Under the pieces are notes generated by a model. The model was not told where the DNA came from, did not search any database, and saw only the letters and a list, made by a program, of their open reading frames with translations. Below are positions 35,214 to 44,215 of a stretch of 58,771 bases of DNA, piece after piece. Positions within the stretch are counted from its first letter, which is position 1. Each line of letters opens with the position of its first letter. The stretch comes from an uncultured Rothia sp. (lineage in GTDB: Bacteria; Actinomycetota; Actinomycetes; Actinomycetales; Micrococcaceae): assembly GCA_946221065.1 (NCBI GenBank), contig CAMIIO010000013.1, positions 1 to 58,771 of the forward strand. The letters are read 5' to 3'. Position numbers and translations under genes: made by a program.

Positions 35214-38200
35214 TTACATCTTGCGTGAGGAACGTGATGAGAGATTCTCCTGTCGGTGCAAAGAGTTATGAGCGGGTTCAGCTTTCTTTGCCGACTTGTT
35301 CTGTGCAGCATTTCTCTGTTGCTGAGCAAAGAGCTTCGAGCTTGCAGCCTTCTTCTCCCGGGAGGTTTTGGGGGAGGAACCGATCTTCAACAGACCAATA
35401 TCACGCGCAGCTGTTTTCTCCGAAACTTCGTGCGCCTTCGCATCAGTCATCGACGGTTTGATGACCCGGGACTCTTCATGAGATTCACGCTCGGCCACAT
35501 AATCCCCATACGCACGCTGACGGGCACCAGTAGCCGTATCTGCCTTCGCCTCCAAGGAAGCAACCACAGACTGTGCTGTCTCTACCGTCTGCTGCGCCTC
35601 ATCAGCGACACCAGCCCGGCGGGCATACTCCCCATCGGTACTCAACCACTGAGCATCCTCACGGGTCGGCACATCTGGTCGGCCATACTTGGCTTCAAAC
35701 TCAGCTTTGGCCGCCTCAAACTCGTTGGTACGAGCAGAGCGAGTGAAGAAGTTGGCGGATTCCGCACGCTCTTGTGCCTGGGCAACTTTCTCATAATCGC
35801 CCGCAGCGCGCTCCACTAAATCATCACCATACCGGTCACGCGAAGACACTGCCTGATCACGAACCGAGACAGCCTCATCCAGAGCCCCTCGTGCATCCTC
35901 CAAACGCCCTAGCACTTCTTGTTCATCACGGTAACGGTCCTCAACAATAGACCAGAGCCGGTCTTGCTCTGCATAGACGTTCTCGATAGTGCTTGCCGCA
36001 GGCATGGTGTTACCTTCCTTGACCAAGGCTTCAGCCTGTGAGGGTGTCTCCCTGGACTGCTGAAGTACCTCCGCTGTGGTTGCGCCGATGGATAGCTTCT
36101 CCTCATCCCGGTGCTCATTCGAGAGGGCCGAACGCTTATGCACGTTCGTAACCTGGTTGGCCAAGAACTCACCCCGTGAACCAGCGGTGACGAACTGCTT
36201 CGGTATAGGGGTCTGCTCGGTGGCTGGGATATTGTATTTCTCCCGGAAGGCTTCAACCTCAGCGGCAACCCGGTACCAGTGTTTCGCGTTGCGCTCATTG
36301 GCCGGTACTTCACCCAAGGCTGTTGCCCAGGCGGGTTTCTCGGCGGCAATCTGCTGACCACGCAAGACCACCAAATCCTTAATCTGTGCGTGTTCGACTT
36401 TGAGAACGCGCTGCATCGACTCGGGAGTGTAACGGTCGTATTGCCAGAAGGAATCCAGGCTGTACCCGCTAACGCCCTTGGTAACCCGCTCAGGTGCGAA
36501 GCCCTTGTTCTCGACAGTGGGCAGAAGAACCTCATCACGAACCGTCTTCTCCCACTGCAAGGCGTTCAGGATCGTGAAGTCATGGCCCGAACGAGGCTTC
36601 TCACCCCGGACGATAGCTTCCACATGCTTCTGTTCAGGTGAGGACCAGCGGCGGCGGGTAATCTCCGACTGCATGAGATTCATATTCTCGGTAATTTGCG
36701 CTGCAACCTTCGGATTACTCTTCTCGTTGACCTCCAAAGCCTTATTGGAGGTAGTCAGCATCTCACGCAACCGGTCAGTCTTCACCAGAGCATAGTCACG
36801 GGTCGCCCAGCGCTGATCCTCAATATCCATCTCAGCTAGGGGAGTGGTCCGCTTCTTCGCCGTTGCTATAAGACGGTCTAATGATTCGTCGGGGATATGA
36901 GCCAACGGCCGGGCATCCTCACCAAACCGGACCCGCAAAGCCTCGTCCTTAGAACGGACCCCGGCCACGCGCCACTGAAGAACCGCTGCTACATCCTCGG
37001 CATCATCCAGCGGATTCTGGGTATAGGCGCGGGTGAAGACCGCCTCGGGGTCGAGCCCACCCCGGTAGGTCTTCGCCAGTTCGTTAGCTAACGTACCCCA
37101 GCCGTCGGCTGTATAGACATCCCTCGCGGCGTCTTCACCAACAGAGTTGATAACGACGTTCTTCATGGCCTCTTCCATCGCCGTGGTAGATAAATCGTCA
37201 TAGCGTGCCAGACGATTCGCCACATTGCGCTCTGCGGTGCGCTGTGCGTCGGTTTCTTCGTGGAAGGAGAGGTTACGGTCAAAGTTCGCCGCAATCGCGC
37301 TCAATACATCATCACGGCTGATGTTCTCATCTGTGGCCACGTAAAGTCGGTTGGATTCGCGGCCACGGGACAGGGCAACATAGGCCGCCGCACGATTGGT
37401 GGAGGTATCGACGACGGCGTGGGTGGTGTCCACGGTCGAACCTTGGGCACGGTTAATGGTGGACGCGTAACCGAGTTGGACGTATTCGCTCACATACTCG
37501 GCCGGTAGGGTGACGGTGCCGTTGTGCGTGGTGTGCTTGAGCTTGAGCTCGCCGTCTCGCGTGATGTTTTTGATGTGCCAGAGGTCTCCGTTCTTCACGA
37601 AGTCTTTGCCCTGGTTGGTTTTGAGCTGGTAGTTGTTCTTGCGGGTGAGTACCTTATCCCCGATATAGGCGGTGGTGCCGTCATCGAGCAAAACGCTCTT
37701 TGAGTCACGCTCTTTGACGGTTCCGGTGGCTATCGCGGCGTTCTGACCCAGAACATTCAGAGCCTTCACGTCCTCATTGGTTCCGGCGAGCATGAGGGAG
37801 TTTTTACCGTCGGCAACATCAGCGCTGTATGCGGCGAAGACATCGGCCACCATGCCGTCTTTATCCCCGGCTGTCACTCTCTTGTTCTTTAGATACCAGT
37901 CAAAAGGCTTATCGTCTCCTACCAATGATGGTTCACGTAGCGCGAGAGAGGCCGTTGCCTCCTCCTTGTTCTTGAAGCGGAAGACATCTTCAAGATAAAT
38001 AGCTCCGGCCTTGGACTCAATCAACCGCAAGGCTCCGCCTGAGCCAATGGCTGATAGCTGGCGGTAGTCACCGATACCACGCACGGATGCACCTTTATCG
38101 CGGGCGATGTCGAGAATCTTCGCTAAATCGGGGGTGGTGGCCATGCCGATCTCATCGATGAGAATCATGTCGCCAGGTTTGACCTGAGTAGCGATAACTG

Positions 38201-40472
38201 AGTTATCTCCGACGAAAGAGGCAATCGTGGATGCCTCAATGTCGAGTTCATTCTTCATCACTGATGCGGCTACAGCGGTCGGTGCTAGACCAAAAACACT
38301 CTGGCCGGTGGCGTGAACGGTGTCCACGGCAACCTTCATCGAGGTAGTCTTACCTGCACCAGCTGGGCCAATACCCACTACGAGCAGACGTTCGTCGGTG
38401 ACGAAGGCGCGAGCTATATCCTCCTGCGTGGAGGAGAGTAAACCGCCGGTGGTTTTGAGGTAATCGCGTTGAGCGTTGAAGGTATCGTGTGTTGCTGCGG
38501 GGATGATTTTCTCACTCGTAGTAGCAGTAACAACACTCTTCTCAGCCTGGTAAATACCCGTCGAGGAGAACAGTTCAGCGTCTGCTCGGCGGTAGACCGA
38601 CGAACCATCAGAACGCAACGAAGAGGACGGAAGATGAGTATCCTGGGAGAAGTCATTGAGCGCCACAGACTGTTCAACAGTTGCGGCAACAGTCGCGGCG
38701 AACTTGGTATCATCGACACCAGAACCCGACGTTATATCCCTAAAGTAGCGTCGGGTTTCAGCCTCAATGTGAGTGCGTTTCCACGTCGAACGAGTCGCCT
38801 CAAGCCGGGCAATAATGTTGGCCGCGTGCTGAGCATCAGTGGTGGTGAGAGCGGCAGATTGACCCTCAATGACCTTCACTGCATGATCAGTTGATGCACC
38901 CTGAAGATGCGACAGTAGAGCATCACCAACAGGCAGGTTCAGGCCCTTATCTGCCACTTGCTCACGCCACAGCGTATTCAACTCAGCCAACGAACGAGCC
39001 TGACCCTTGTGCGGCCGCGTAGCCAACGTTGCTTGTTGCGAGAGCTTAATCCGCGCCTTCTCATTCGGTGCGTAGCCGTGCTCTTCGATGTACTTCTTCT
39101 CTAGCTCAGCCAGTGTCTTGCTGACCTGGTTGCGTCGGGAAGAGAAGGCAGTAATAGTCTCCGGGGTGATACCAGCCAGCTCATAAATCATCCGGCCCTT
39201 ACGCTCATGACCGACAAACTCTAGACCCAGATCAGCGTGAACATACTCGGCAACCTTGGAGTTATACAGCTCAGAGGCGGCAACATTATGGGCGTAGAGC
39301 ATACGCCCATCCAGGGTGAGCCAACGCCCGTCCTTGCCCTGGACTTTATTTGCTACGACCAGGTGGTCGTGTAGGTTCGGGTCCCCTTCGCGGGAGTCAT
39401 AATGACGGAACTTAGAGGCAATGAGACCGGATTTGGTTTCTTCTTGGCGGATCCCACCAGCACCACGGCGGGTATAGACGGCGTTGTCTTCCAGGTAAGT
39501 CAGTGTGTCGGCAATAGCCCTCTCGTGCGCTGCTTCAATGCCTTTACGCAGACGCTCATTACCTAGCCCCCAGGCGATAGATACTGACTTTGTGGGTGTG
39601 AATACGAGGTCGAAACCGGCCACGGTTTGCTGTTTGGTTTTGCGTTGGTTGGTGACCCAGCGGGTGAATTCTTCTCCGGTTCTGGGGGAGCGGCGGTGTT
39701 CTTCATGGAAGAGTTGCCCGCCTACTCGGTTGAGTATTTCGTGTTTCTCGTCCTTGTTGGGCTCGCGTGAGTTGGTGCGGTTGAAACGTGCGTGTTCTTC
39801 TTCAAGGCGTTTGGTAAATGGTGTTTTGGTGTCGTAGGTGTGCGGGGTTTCCGCTACTGCTTTGAGAGAGTTAGCGGCTTGGACTTTGCGTTCAGCGGCG
39901 GTTCTTGCGCGTGCTGTTTCTGCCTCTGTCATGCGGTAGTTGGCTATGAAATCGCGTTTTAATTCAGGAAGATTTGCCTCCTCTTTGTAGCGGTCATCGG
40001 CGCCCTTCTTGAAGTCGTTACCTGCTTTTTTGTAGCTGATAAGTTGAAGAGAAACCGCTTGATGAGTCACACCGAGAGTCTTGCCGATCTCTGTTTGGTT
40101 CTTTCCTTGGCGCAGTAAAACATGCACAACCCATGCTTTCTCTGCTGCTTCTACCCGTGCTTTTTCCATGACGGTGTGACGGATAAATTCAGACTGATTG
40201 GGCGCAAAAGCCAACAGTTTAGACAACTCTTCAGTGCTCACCGGTAACGCATTGCCCGAGAAAAGGGCACCCATTTGTTCTTCAGTGACTTCACCGGACA
40301 ATGCCAAAGATTCAGCACCGCGTCCTAGCCATTGACCCGGTGGCATACCCTCGACAGTGTAATAATCACCCAGAGCACGATTAGGGTCACGCAGTACGTC
40401 ACCAGTGGCTACTTCACTGGTGTAGTACTTAAACCCGTCGCCCGCTGAGAGCTTATGCACGGTCATCATCAC
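35214..40472 (-). CDS. traA: MobF-family relaxase-helicase (TrwC/TraA-like) with embedded HTH
   Basis: 1752 residues. The N-terminus MMMTVHKLSAGDGFKYYTSEVA gives the catalytic tyrosine pair YY (16-17). The HUH-type metal motif LHDHLVVANKV is at about 365-375, later than usual, because residues about 80-260 contain an inserted segment with a sigma/TrfB-like HTH (NQTEIGKTLGVTHQAVSLQLISY) and charged coiled parts. The helicase half has Walker A GIGPAGAGKTTSMK (about 697) and MILIDEIGMATTPDLAKIL (Walker B). The end is a long charged coil. The enzyme nicks the transfer origin, stays bound to the strand and unwinds it. GGAGG lies about 15-20 bases upstream of the start. Confidence 0.93.
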   Translation of the reverse strand: MMMTVHKLSAGDGFKYYTSEVATGDVLRDPNRALGDYYTVEGMPPGQWLGRGAESLALSGEVTEEQMGALFSGNALPVSTEELSKLLAFAPNQSEFIRHTVMEKARVEAAEKAWVVHVLLRQGKNQTEIGKTLGVTHQAVSLQLISYKKAGNDFKKGADDRYKEEANLPELKRDFIANYRMTEAETARARTAAERKVQAANSLKAVAETPHTYDTKTPFTKRLEEEHARFNRTNSREPNKDEKHEILNRVGGQLFHEEHRRSPRTGEEFTRWVTNQRKTKQQTVAGFDLVFTPTKSVSIAWGLGNERLRKGIEAAHERAIADTLTYLEDNAVYTRRGAGGIRQEETKSGLIASKFRHYDSREGDPNLHDHLVVANKVQGKDGRWLTLDGRMLYAHNVAASELYNSKVAEYVHADLGLEFVGHERKGRMIYELAGITPETITAFSSRRNQVSKTLAELEKKYIEEHGYAPNEKARIKLSQQATLATRPHKGQARSLAELNTLWREQVADKGLNLPVGDALLSHLQGASTDHAVKVIEGQSAALTTTDAQHAANIIARLEATRSTWKRTHIEAETRRYFRDITSGSGVDDTKFAATVAATVEQSVALNDFSQDTHLPSSSLRSDGSSVYRRADAELFSSTGIYQAEKSVVTATTSEKIIPAATHDTFNAQRDYLKTTGGLLSSTQEDIARAFVTDERLLVVGIGPAGAGKTTSMKVAVDTVHATGQSVFGLAPTAVAASVMKNELDIEASTIASFVGDNSVIATQVKPGDMILIDEIGMATTPDLAKILDIARDKGASVRGIGDYRQLSAIGSGGALRLIESKAGAIYLEDVFRFKNKEEATASLALREPSLVGDDKPFDWYLKNKRVTAGDKDGMVADVFAAYSADVADGKNSLMLAGTNEDVKALNVLGQNAAIATGTVKERDSKSVLLDDGTTAYIGDKVLTRKNNYQLKTNQGKDFVKNGDLWHIKNITRDGELKLKHTTHNGTVTLPAEYVSEYVQLGYASTINRAQGSTVDTTHAVVDTSTNRAAAYVALSRGRESNRLYVATDENISRDDVLSAIAANFDRNLSFHEETDAQRTAERNVANRLARYDDLSTTAMEEAMKNVVINSVGEDAARDVYTADGWGTLANELAKTYRGGLDPEAVFTRAYTQNPLDDAEDVAAVLQWRVAGVRSKDEALRVRFGEDARPLAHIPDESLDRLIATAKKRTTPLAEMDIEDQRWATRDYALVKTDRLREMLTTSNKALEVNEKSNPKVAAQITENMNLMQSEITRRRWSSPEQKHVEAIVRGEKPRSGHDFTILNALQWEKTVRDEVLLPTVENKGFAPERVTKGVSGYSLDSFWQYDRYTPESMQRVLKVEHAQIKDLVVLRGQQIAAEKPAWATALGEVPANERNAKHWYRVAAEVEAFREKYNIPATEQTPIPKQFVTAGSRGEFLANQVTNVHKRSALSNEHRDEEKLSIGATTAEVLQQSRETPSQAEALVKEGNTMPAASTIENVYAEQDRLWSIVEDRYRDEQEVLGRLEDARGALDEAVSVRDQAVSSRDRYGDDLVERAAGDYEKVAQAQERAESANFFTRSARTNEFEAAKAEFEAKYGRPDVPTREDAQWLSTDGEYARRAGVADEAQQTVETAQSVVASLEAKADTATGARQRAYGDYVAERESHEESRVIKPSMTDAKAHEVSEKTAARDIGLLKIGSSPKTSREKKAASSKLFAQQQRNAAQNKSAKKAEPAHNSLHRQENLSSRSSRKM

Positions 40473-40555
40473 TCTAATTTTACCAGCCTCCTACCTGCAA
40501 ATATAGGTTTTGCAAGTTCCTGGCTTATTAGATGCATGAGGTGTGACGATAAATA

Positions 40556-41070
40556 GAGCGAGAAACGAGTGATGCTGTGCTCGAAAAGAGCAGACAAGGT
40601 TCTGAGGAGGAACGACGAAGAAACGTCTGCGAAAAAAGGAGTGCACAGCATCAGGCGTTGGTAGCTTGTTTGATATGCGCGCCATGTGATGCGCCAGTGA
40701 GGAACGAACGAAGCACAAGGGCACGGGGCATATCGAAGAAGATACGAAGCTCTAAGAGTACGGAATGGCAGTGACGCGATTTTGCACAGAAGGCCAGCCT
40801 GTGTACAACAAGAACGAAAAGATGATCCAGTGGTGGGGGAGCTTGCGGAGGAAACACAAGAGCATCTTTGAGATCGCAGATGTACATCAGCGCTGAACGG
40901 TGCGTGTGTGCAACCTGTGGACAGCAGCAACCAGGAGAACGTGCGAGGAACGAGCACAAGTGGAAATGGTGCTGTCCAACGAGTTGTGCACTACCGCAAC
41001 GTGTGCCGACTGTGTAAAATCGAACACGCGAGAGCCCTCCGGTTTTGAAGACTGGCAGGAGGGCTTTCGT
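40556..41070. ncRNA. Multi-hairpin non-coding block, possible structured RNA
   Basis: No coding frame is convincing over about 515 bases, but the sequence is dense in nested stems. Unit 1: GATGCTGTGC/GCACAGCATC (40571/40643) with inner GCAGAC/GTCTGC. Unit 2: GATATGC/GCATATC (40672/40728). Unit 3: AAAGATG/CATCTTT (40818/40863). Unit 4: TGGACAGCA/TGCTGTCCA (40918/40970) with inner GTGC/GCAC. Inside each unit is a purine-rich GAGGAA motif, usually followed by CGA and an ACAAG (units 2, 3, 4). A terminator-like hairpin ends the block at 41034-41064. Strand of transcription is unclear. Confidence 0.45.
41034..41067 (+). terminator. Terminator-like hairpin at end of the hairpin block
   Basis: GCCCTCC and GGAGGGC flank a 17-base loop and are followed by TTTCGTGG. 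The T run is short. Confidence 0.5.
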
Positions 41071-41103
41071 GGAGACGCGTGCGTATCCGATCAGTTTGGT
41101 CAT
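41062..41103 (-). pseudogene. Serine recombinase (resolvase), N-terminal stub
   Basis: Minus strand from ATG 41103 reads MTKLIGYARVSTK, the invariant start of serine resolvases and invertases with the nucleophile Ser11. After Lys13 the sequence no longer matches and enters the hairpin block, so almost the whole enzyme is gone. Its recombination site seems retained just upstream. Confidence 0.8.
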
Positions 41104-41118
41104 CGGTCCTTCAAAAAG

Positions 41119-41180
41119 TGTCTCGCAACTAAGGGTACAGACACGATTCTACGCCATCGGTTGCGACACATAGTTGCGAG
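41119..41180. promoter_or_regulatory. Candidate res site of the lost serine recombinase
   Basis: Directly upstream of the resolvase stub are TGTCT-15 bases-AGACA (41119-41143), a typical resolvase-binding spacing, and CTCGCAACTA (41122) with its exact inverse TAGTTGCGAG (41171-41180), plus GTTGCGACACA between. Position and half-sites fit a res or crossover site. Confidence 0.55.
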
Positions 41181-41398
41181 AATTTAGGCCGTTGAGATTC
41201 TGCGGATTTTTCGCCAAGGGAGCGGCGTACGATGAGACGTCTTGCAAGATCATGCAGGCGCTAGGACTAATGCAGCCCTTACCGGTCCCCATTGCATCCC
41301 ACCCTCTAGGAAACTTGTATGATGCCGAAGGTGGTGGGGAAACTCTGCAACGTTCTCGCGTGAAGATAAAGCTGAAGATGACTGATAGAGACGTGGTG

Positions 41399-41950
41399 CT
41401 AGATGAAGCTGATTATGAGTCCGCATAAGCAGAGTAAAAATCCGCCACCCGCTCCACACCACATGGAAATTTGAATCCAGCGGTGTTTTTGCCATGCAAT
41501 ATCTCCCATGACAACAATTTGTTGTGTCAGTACCGGGAGGATATCCCGCGTCCTAAGTGCTTCAGCGAGTTCTGAAGCATCCCAATGCCGGACATGCCCG
41601 AAATAGACGTAGTTATTTTTTGAAGCCTTGAGTGCGCCCTCGGATTTTAGTCGGGGAATTACTACGGCAATCGCGAAAAGCGCGCCGGCTAGGAGTGCAA
41701 GTAACCCAAACCAGTAAAGCACGTCGACGATGCCAATGGGGCGGTCCGAGAATAAACGTTGATCGCTAGACAGAATGACGGTGGTAGCAATGGCTGCAGA
41801 TTCAATAGCGAAGGAGAATGAAGCTTTTGCGTCTACTTTCCCCGTCCAATCAGCCTGTGTCTGGTGTATCTTCCAAGCCTGCTCGATGGCATTCTTATTA
41901 TCAGCAGATGGCAAGCGCTTTGAATTGAAGATCATGGCCGTCGCATCCAA
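41399..41950 (-). CDS. pycTM: Pycsar effector, PycTM-like membrane protein
   Basis: 183 residues. A cytosolic helix with AIEQAWKIHQTQADWTGKVDAKASFSFAIESAAIATTVIL is followed by membrane helices (IATTVILSS, VLYWFGLLALLAGALFAIAVVI, WIQISMWCGAGGGFLLCLCGLIISFI). The pattern WTGKVDAKASFSFAIE, then YFGHVRHW, matches the DUF5706/Pycsar effector family. In the known system, cyclic pyrimidine mononucleotides made on phage infection activate the membrane effector, which damages the inner membrane. Its start overlaps the cyclase gene end by 19 bases, so the two are co-translated. Confidence 0.85.
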   Translation of the reverse strand: MDATAMIFNSKRLPSADNKNAIEQAWKIHQTQADWTGKVDAKASFSFAIESAAIATTVILSSDQRLFSDRPIGIVDVLYWFGLLALLAGALFAIAVVIPRLKSEGALKASKNNYVYFGHVRHWDASELAEALRTRDILPVLTQQIVVMGDIAWQKHRWIQISMWCGAGGGFLLCLCGLIISFI

Positions 41951-42642
41951 GAAGAGTTATAGGTACGTACTGAGTGAGGCCCCACCACTGAATCAGTTCG
42001 CTTGACCCACATTAATTCTTCTCCATGCTTCAAATTACGTTCAAATAGGTAGTCGTACACGCGGCTAGTTATTGTAATCGAACCTAGATCGTCTCGGATC
42101 CCACTGAGTTTAGCGGCAATGTTGGGTGCGTCGCCGATTGATACGAGGTCACTATTATTTCTGGCCCCACCGCGGACTATGAAAGTTTCACCGTCATCGA
42201 TGCCTGCACGGTGAGATACCTTCCATTTTTCCTGAGAATCCCATAACTTCCTGTCTAACTTCGAGTTTAGAGTCTTTTCAACTACCCAAGATATGTTGAA
42301 AGCCGCGTCTACGGCATCATTTCTTCGCTGGTCGCCGACAAAGATTCCCATGACCCTGTCACCGTCGAAGCTCCGGATATGCCCGCCCTTAGCACGTATA
42401 CAGTCCACTGCGATGCGAAGGTAGGCTCGAATTATTCTCGCAGCCATCTCCGGTTCAAAGCGCTTCACTAGCAAAGTAGAATCGGCCATATCCGCGTATA
42501 AGTAAGTGGCATCAAGCTTCTTTGCGCCGTTGTATTGTTTGACATCCTCAGTCTTAGGTACCACCCGTGCTTTCTGGGTATCCCAGTCTGCATACAATAT
42601 TTGAACAATCTTGGATTCAAATTCTTCTATCGCTGTAGACAC
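41932..42642 (-). CDS. pycC: Pycsar pyrimidine nucleotide cyclase, PycC-like
   Basis: 236 residues of the class III nucleotide cyclase fold. The metal-binding Asp residues are visible in ATYLYADMADSTLL (Asp51) and IRSFDGDRVMGIFVGD (Asp95), then NDAVDAAFNISWVV and SHRAGIDDGETFIVRGGARNNSDLVSIGDAPNIAAKLSGI. Single-domain cyclases of this type beside a DUF5706 membrane protein are Pycsar systems making cCMP or cUMP in response to phage; which base is used cannot be read here. It is first in a two-gene minus-strand operon next to the conjugation relaxase. Confidence 0.87.
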   Translation of the reverse strand: MSTAIEEFESKIVQILYADWDTQKARVVPKTEDVKQYNGAKKLDATYLYADMADSTLLVKRFEPEMAARIIRAYLRIAVDCIRAKGGHIRSFDGDRVMGIFVGDQRRNDAVDAAFNISWVVEKTLNSKLDRKLWDSQEKWKVSHRAGIDDGETFIVRGGARNNSDLVSIGDAPNIAAKLSGIRDDLGSITITSRVYDYLFERNLKHGEELMWVKRTDSVVGPHSVRTYNSSWMRRP

Positions 42643-42988
42643 TGATACTCCTTACCCTCCTCTGATGGTTGAATCCTATCTTTCATTATTCTAATCTCCG
42701 CATGGCGACGAACGACCTACTTGTGGAGCGCTATAGAGGACGAGCATGGTCCACGACCCCTCCTAATGTGTGACTCAAATACCGTAGCCTGCTCTCTTTC
42801 GGGCCGGATATCCATGAATCTAGAATCGTTGAGAATTCGAGATTCTGAAAAGGCTGAAGTCATCGCTACGCAGGTCTGATATGGGGGGCCGGCTTACGGG
42901 ACGTATTCCCTTTCTGTCGCAGTTCTGGGTATCATTGACGAATCGTCGGTCCTGACACATAGGATTGAAATCGACGAAAGGGACAATC
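42643..42988. promoter_or_regulatory. Divergent intergenic region between two Pycsar-like loci
   Basis: 346 bases separate the starts of the two cyclase genes and must hold both promoters. An imperfect palindrome, GAATCT...AGATTC (about 42817-42846, containing GAATCTAGAATC and GAGAATTCGAGATTC), lies near the middle and could bind a shared regulator. I recognise no known operator. Confidence 0.4.
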
Positions 42989-43962
42989 GTGGTTGAACTC
43001 AATGCACTACTAACAAAACTTCAAGAACGTACTAGTGCAAAGTTTGAAAAGATGCCCTCAGTTGCACTCAAAGATGGCGCCTTTGATGTTACTAAATTAC
43101 CGGTTGACAAGCCGGAATGGCACCGAATCACGGACCTGGTAGCTGTAATGTTCGACTTAAAATCTTCCACCAATCTTGAAAAAGGCGAAAGCCTGCCAGT
43201 ACCGCAAGCATCTACGATGCGGGTGTGGGTGGCGTCGTCCACATCTTCAACTACTTTGATGCTGACTTCGTCGATATTCAAGGTGACGGGGGATTTGGAC
43301 TGTTTTGGGGAGAACGGAGATACGAGCGCGCTCTCTGCGCCGCCATTTCAATTCACACCTTTAGCGACGACTTCGAAAGCCAGCTTGAAGCTAAATGGTC
43401 AAAGGCGCCGTCAACGGGATTTAAGGTCGGCATCGCTAGCGGACCGGTTTTAGCGAAACGGGTAGGTCTTTCTAAGCATCTGGACATGCAGGAGCCAGTT
43501 TGGGCAGGTCGGCCAGTCAACTATGCGGCCAAGGCTGCTCAACAGACTGAACCCGGGAAAACACTTGTAACTGGCAGCGTGTGGGATGCAGTGTCGAACA
43601 ACGACTACATTGCTTTCTCCTGCGGCTGTGCGGAAGGGGTTGAAGGTGGCGTCCCCTCGTTGTTGTGGGAAGAACGAACTTTAGTCAATATCCCCGATGC
43701 GGAGAAATACGGTCAAGTTTTGAAAAGTGGGTGGTGTGTCAACCACGGCGAGGAGTATTGCAACGCAATACTAAACGGAGGCACCTCCCGTGCGGAAATC
43801 GACGAAACTTCGCGGAGCCAACTCACATTACTTGCGGCCGGTTCGGAGGAAGTTAAAATGAAGGCGCGCAAGGAAAGACGCGACGAGCGCAAGATTCTCG
43901 AGTCAGAAGTCCTCGCTATGCGAGGAAATCGACGATCTACCTTTAACAAGCTAGGTCGATGA
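42989..43962 (+). pseudogene. Second Pycsar-like nucleotide cyclase, frameshifted
   Basis: GTG 42989, after a GAAAGGGA site, reads VVELNALLTKLQERTSAKFEK and reaches the first metal motif VAVMFDLKSSTNLEKG (Asp56). At about 43187 the frame changes. The proper frame reads KPASTASIYDAGVGGVVHIFNYFDADFVDIQGDGGFGLFWGERR, with the second metal-site region GDGG, and continues through FKVGIASGPVLAKRV and WAGRPVNYAAKAAQQ to the stop at 43962. One extra base in GGC-GAA (for example GGG-CGA) repairs it. The product would be about 325 residues with a charged C-terminal extension. As written, no active cyclase is made. Confidence 0.75.
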
Positions 43963-44215
43963 AACGGCATGGCAAAGACTGCGAAACCCCGGCACCGATC
44001 TTGAATTAGCTTGCAGAAACCCGAGAAGAACTGGCACGCGCCGAGGTTAAGACATCGATGTTGCTCGCCGCTGTCGGTGTCACCATTTGAGCGCTCATAG
44101 CCGCGGTTCTAGGCGGAGCATGACATCCAAGCCACCTCGACCATAATGTCGAGTGGCTTTGGTGGCTTGGAACGTTAGGGGACGCTCGTATAAATTTCGA
44201 TTCATCCCGCATGTG
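43959..44215 (+). pseudogene. Decayed PycTM-like effector of the second locus
   Basis: An ATG overlaps the cyclase stop (ATGA at 43959). Reading across frames gives AWQRLRNPGTDLELA, then ETREELARAEVKTSMLLAAVGVTI, stop, ALIAAVLGGA, stop, HPSHLDHNVEWLWWLGTLGDAR. This closely follows the start of DUF5706/Pycsar effectors (ETREELARA-KAS-LLAA-GV..ALI). Damage includes two in-frame TGA codons (44088, 44121), where TGG (Trp) or GGA (Gly) is expected, at least one frameshift, and loss of everything after the second helix. Confidence 0.72.

Noticed and set aside
40556..41070. CRISPR array
   Set aside because: The repeated motifs are not identical, have no equal spacers and form nested stems; no cas gene is in the window.
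40651..41103. 150-residue frame beginning like a resolvase
   Set aside because: Only the first 13 residues match a serine recombinase; the rest is Cys/His-rich translation of the hairpin block and not a real protein.
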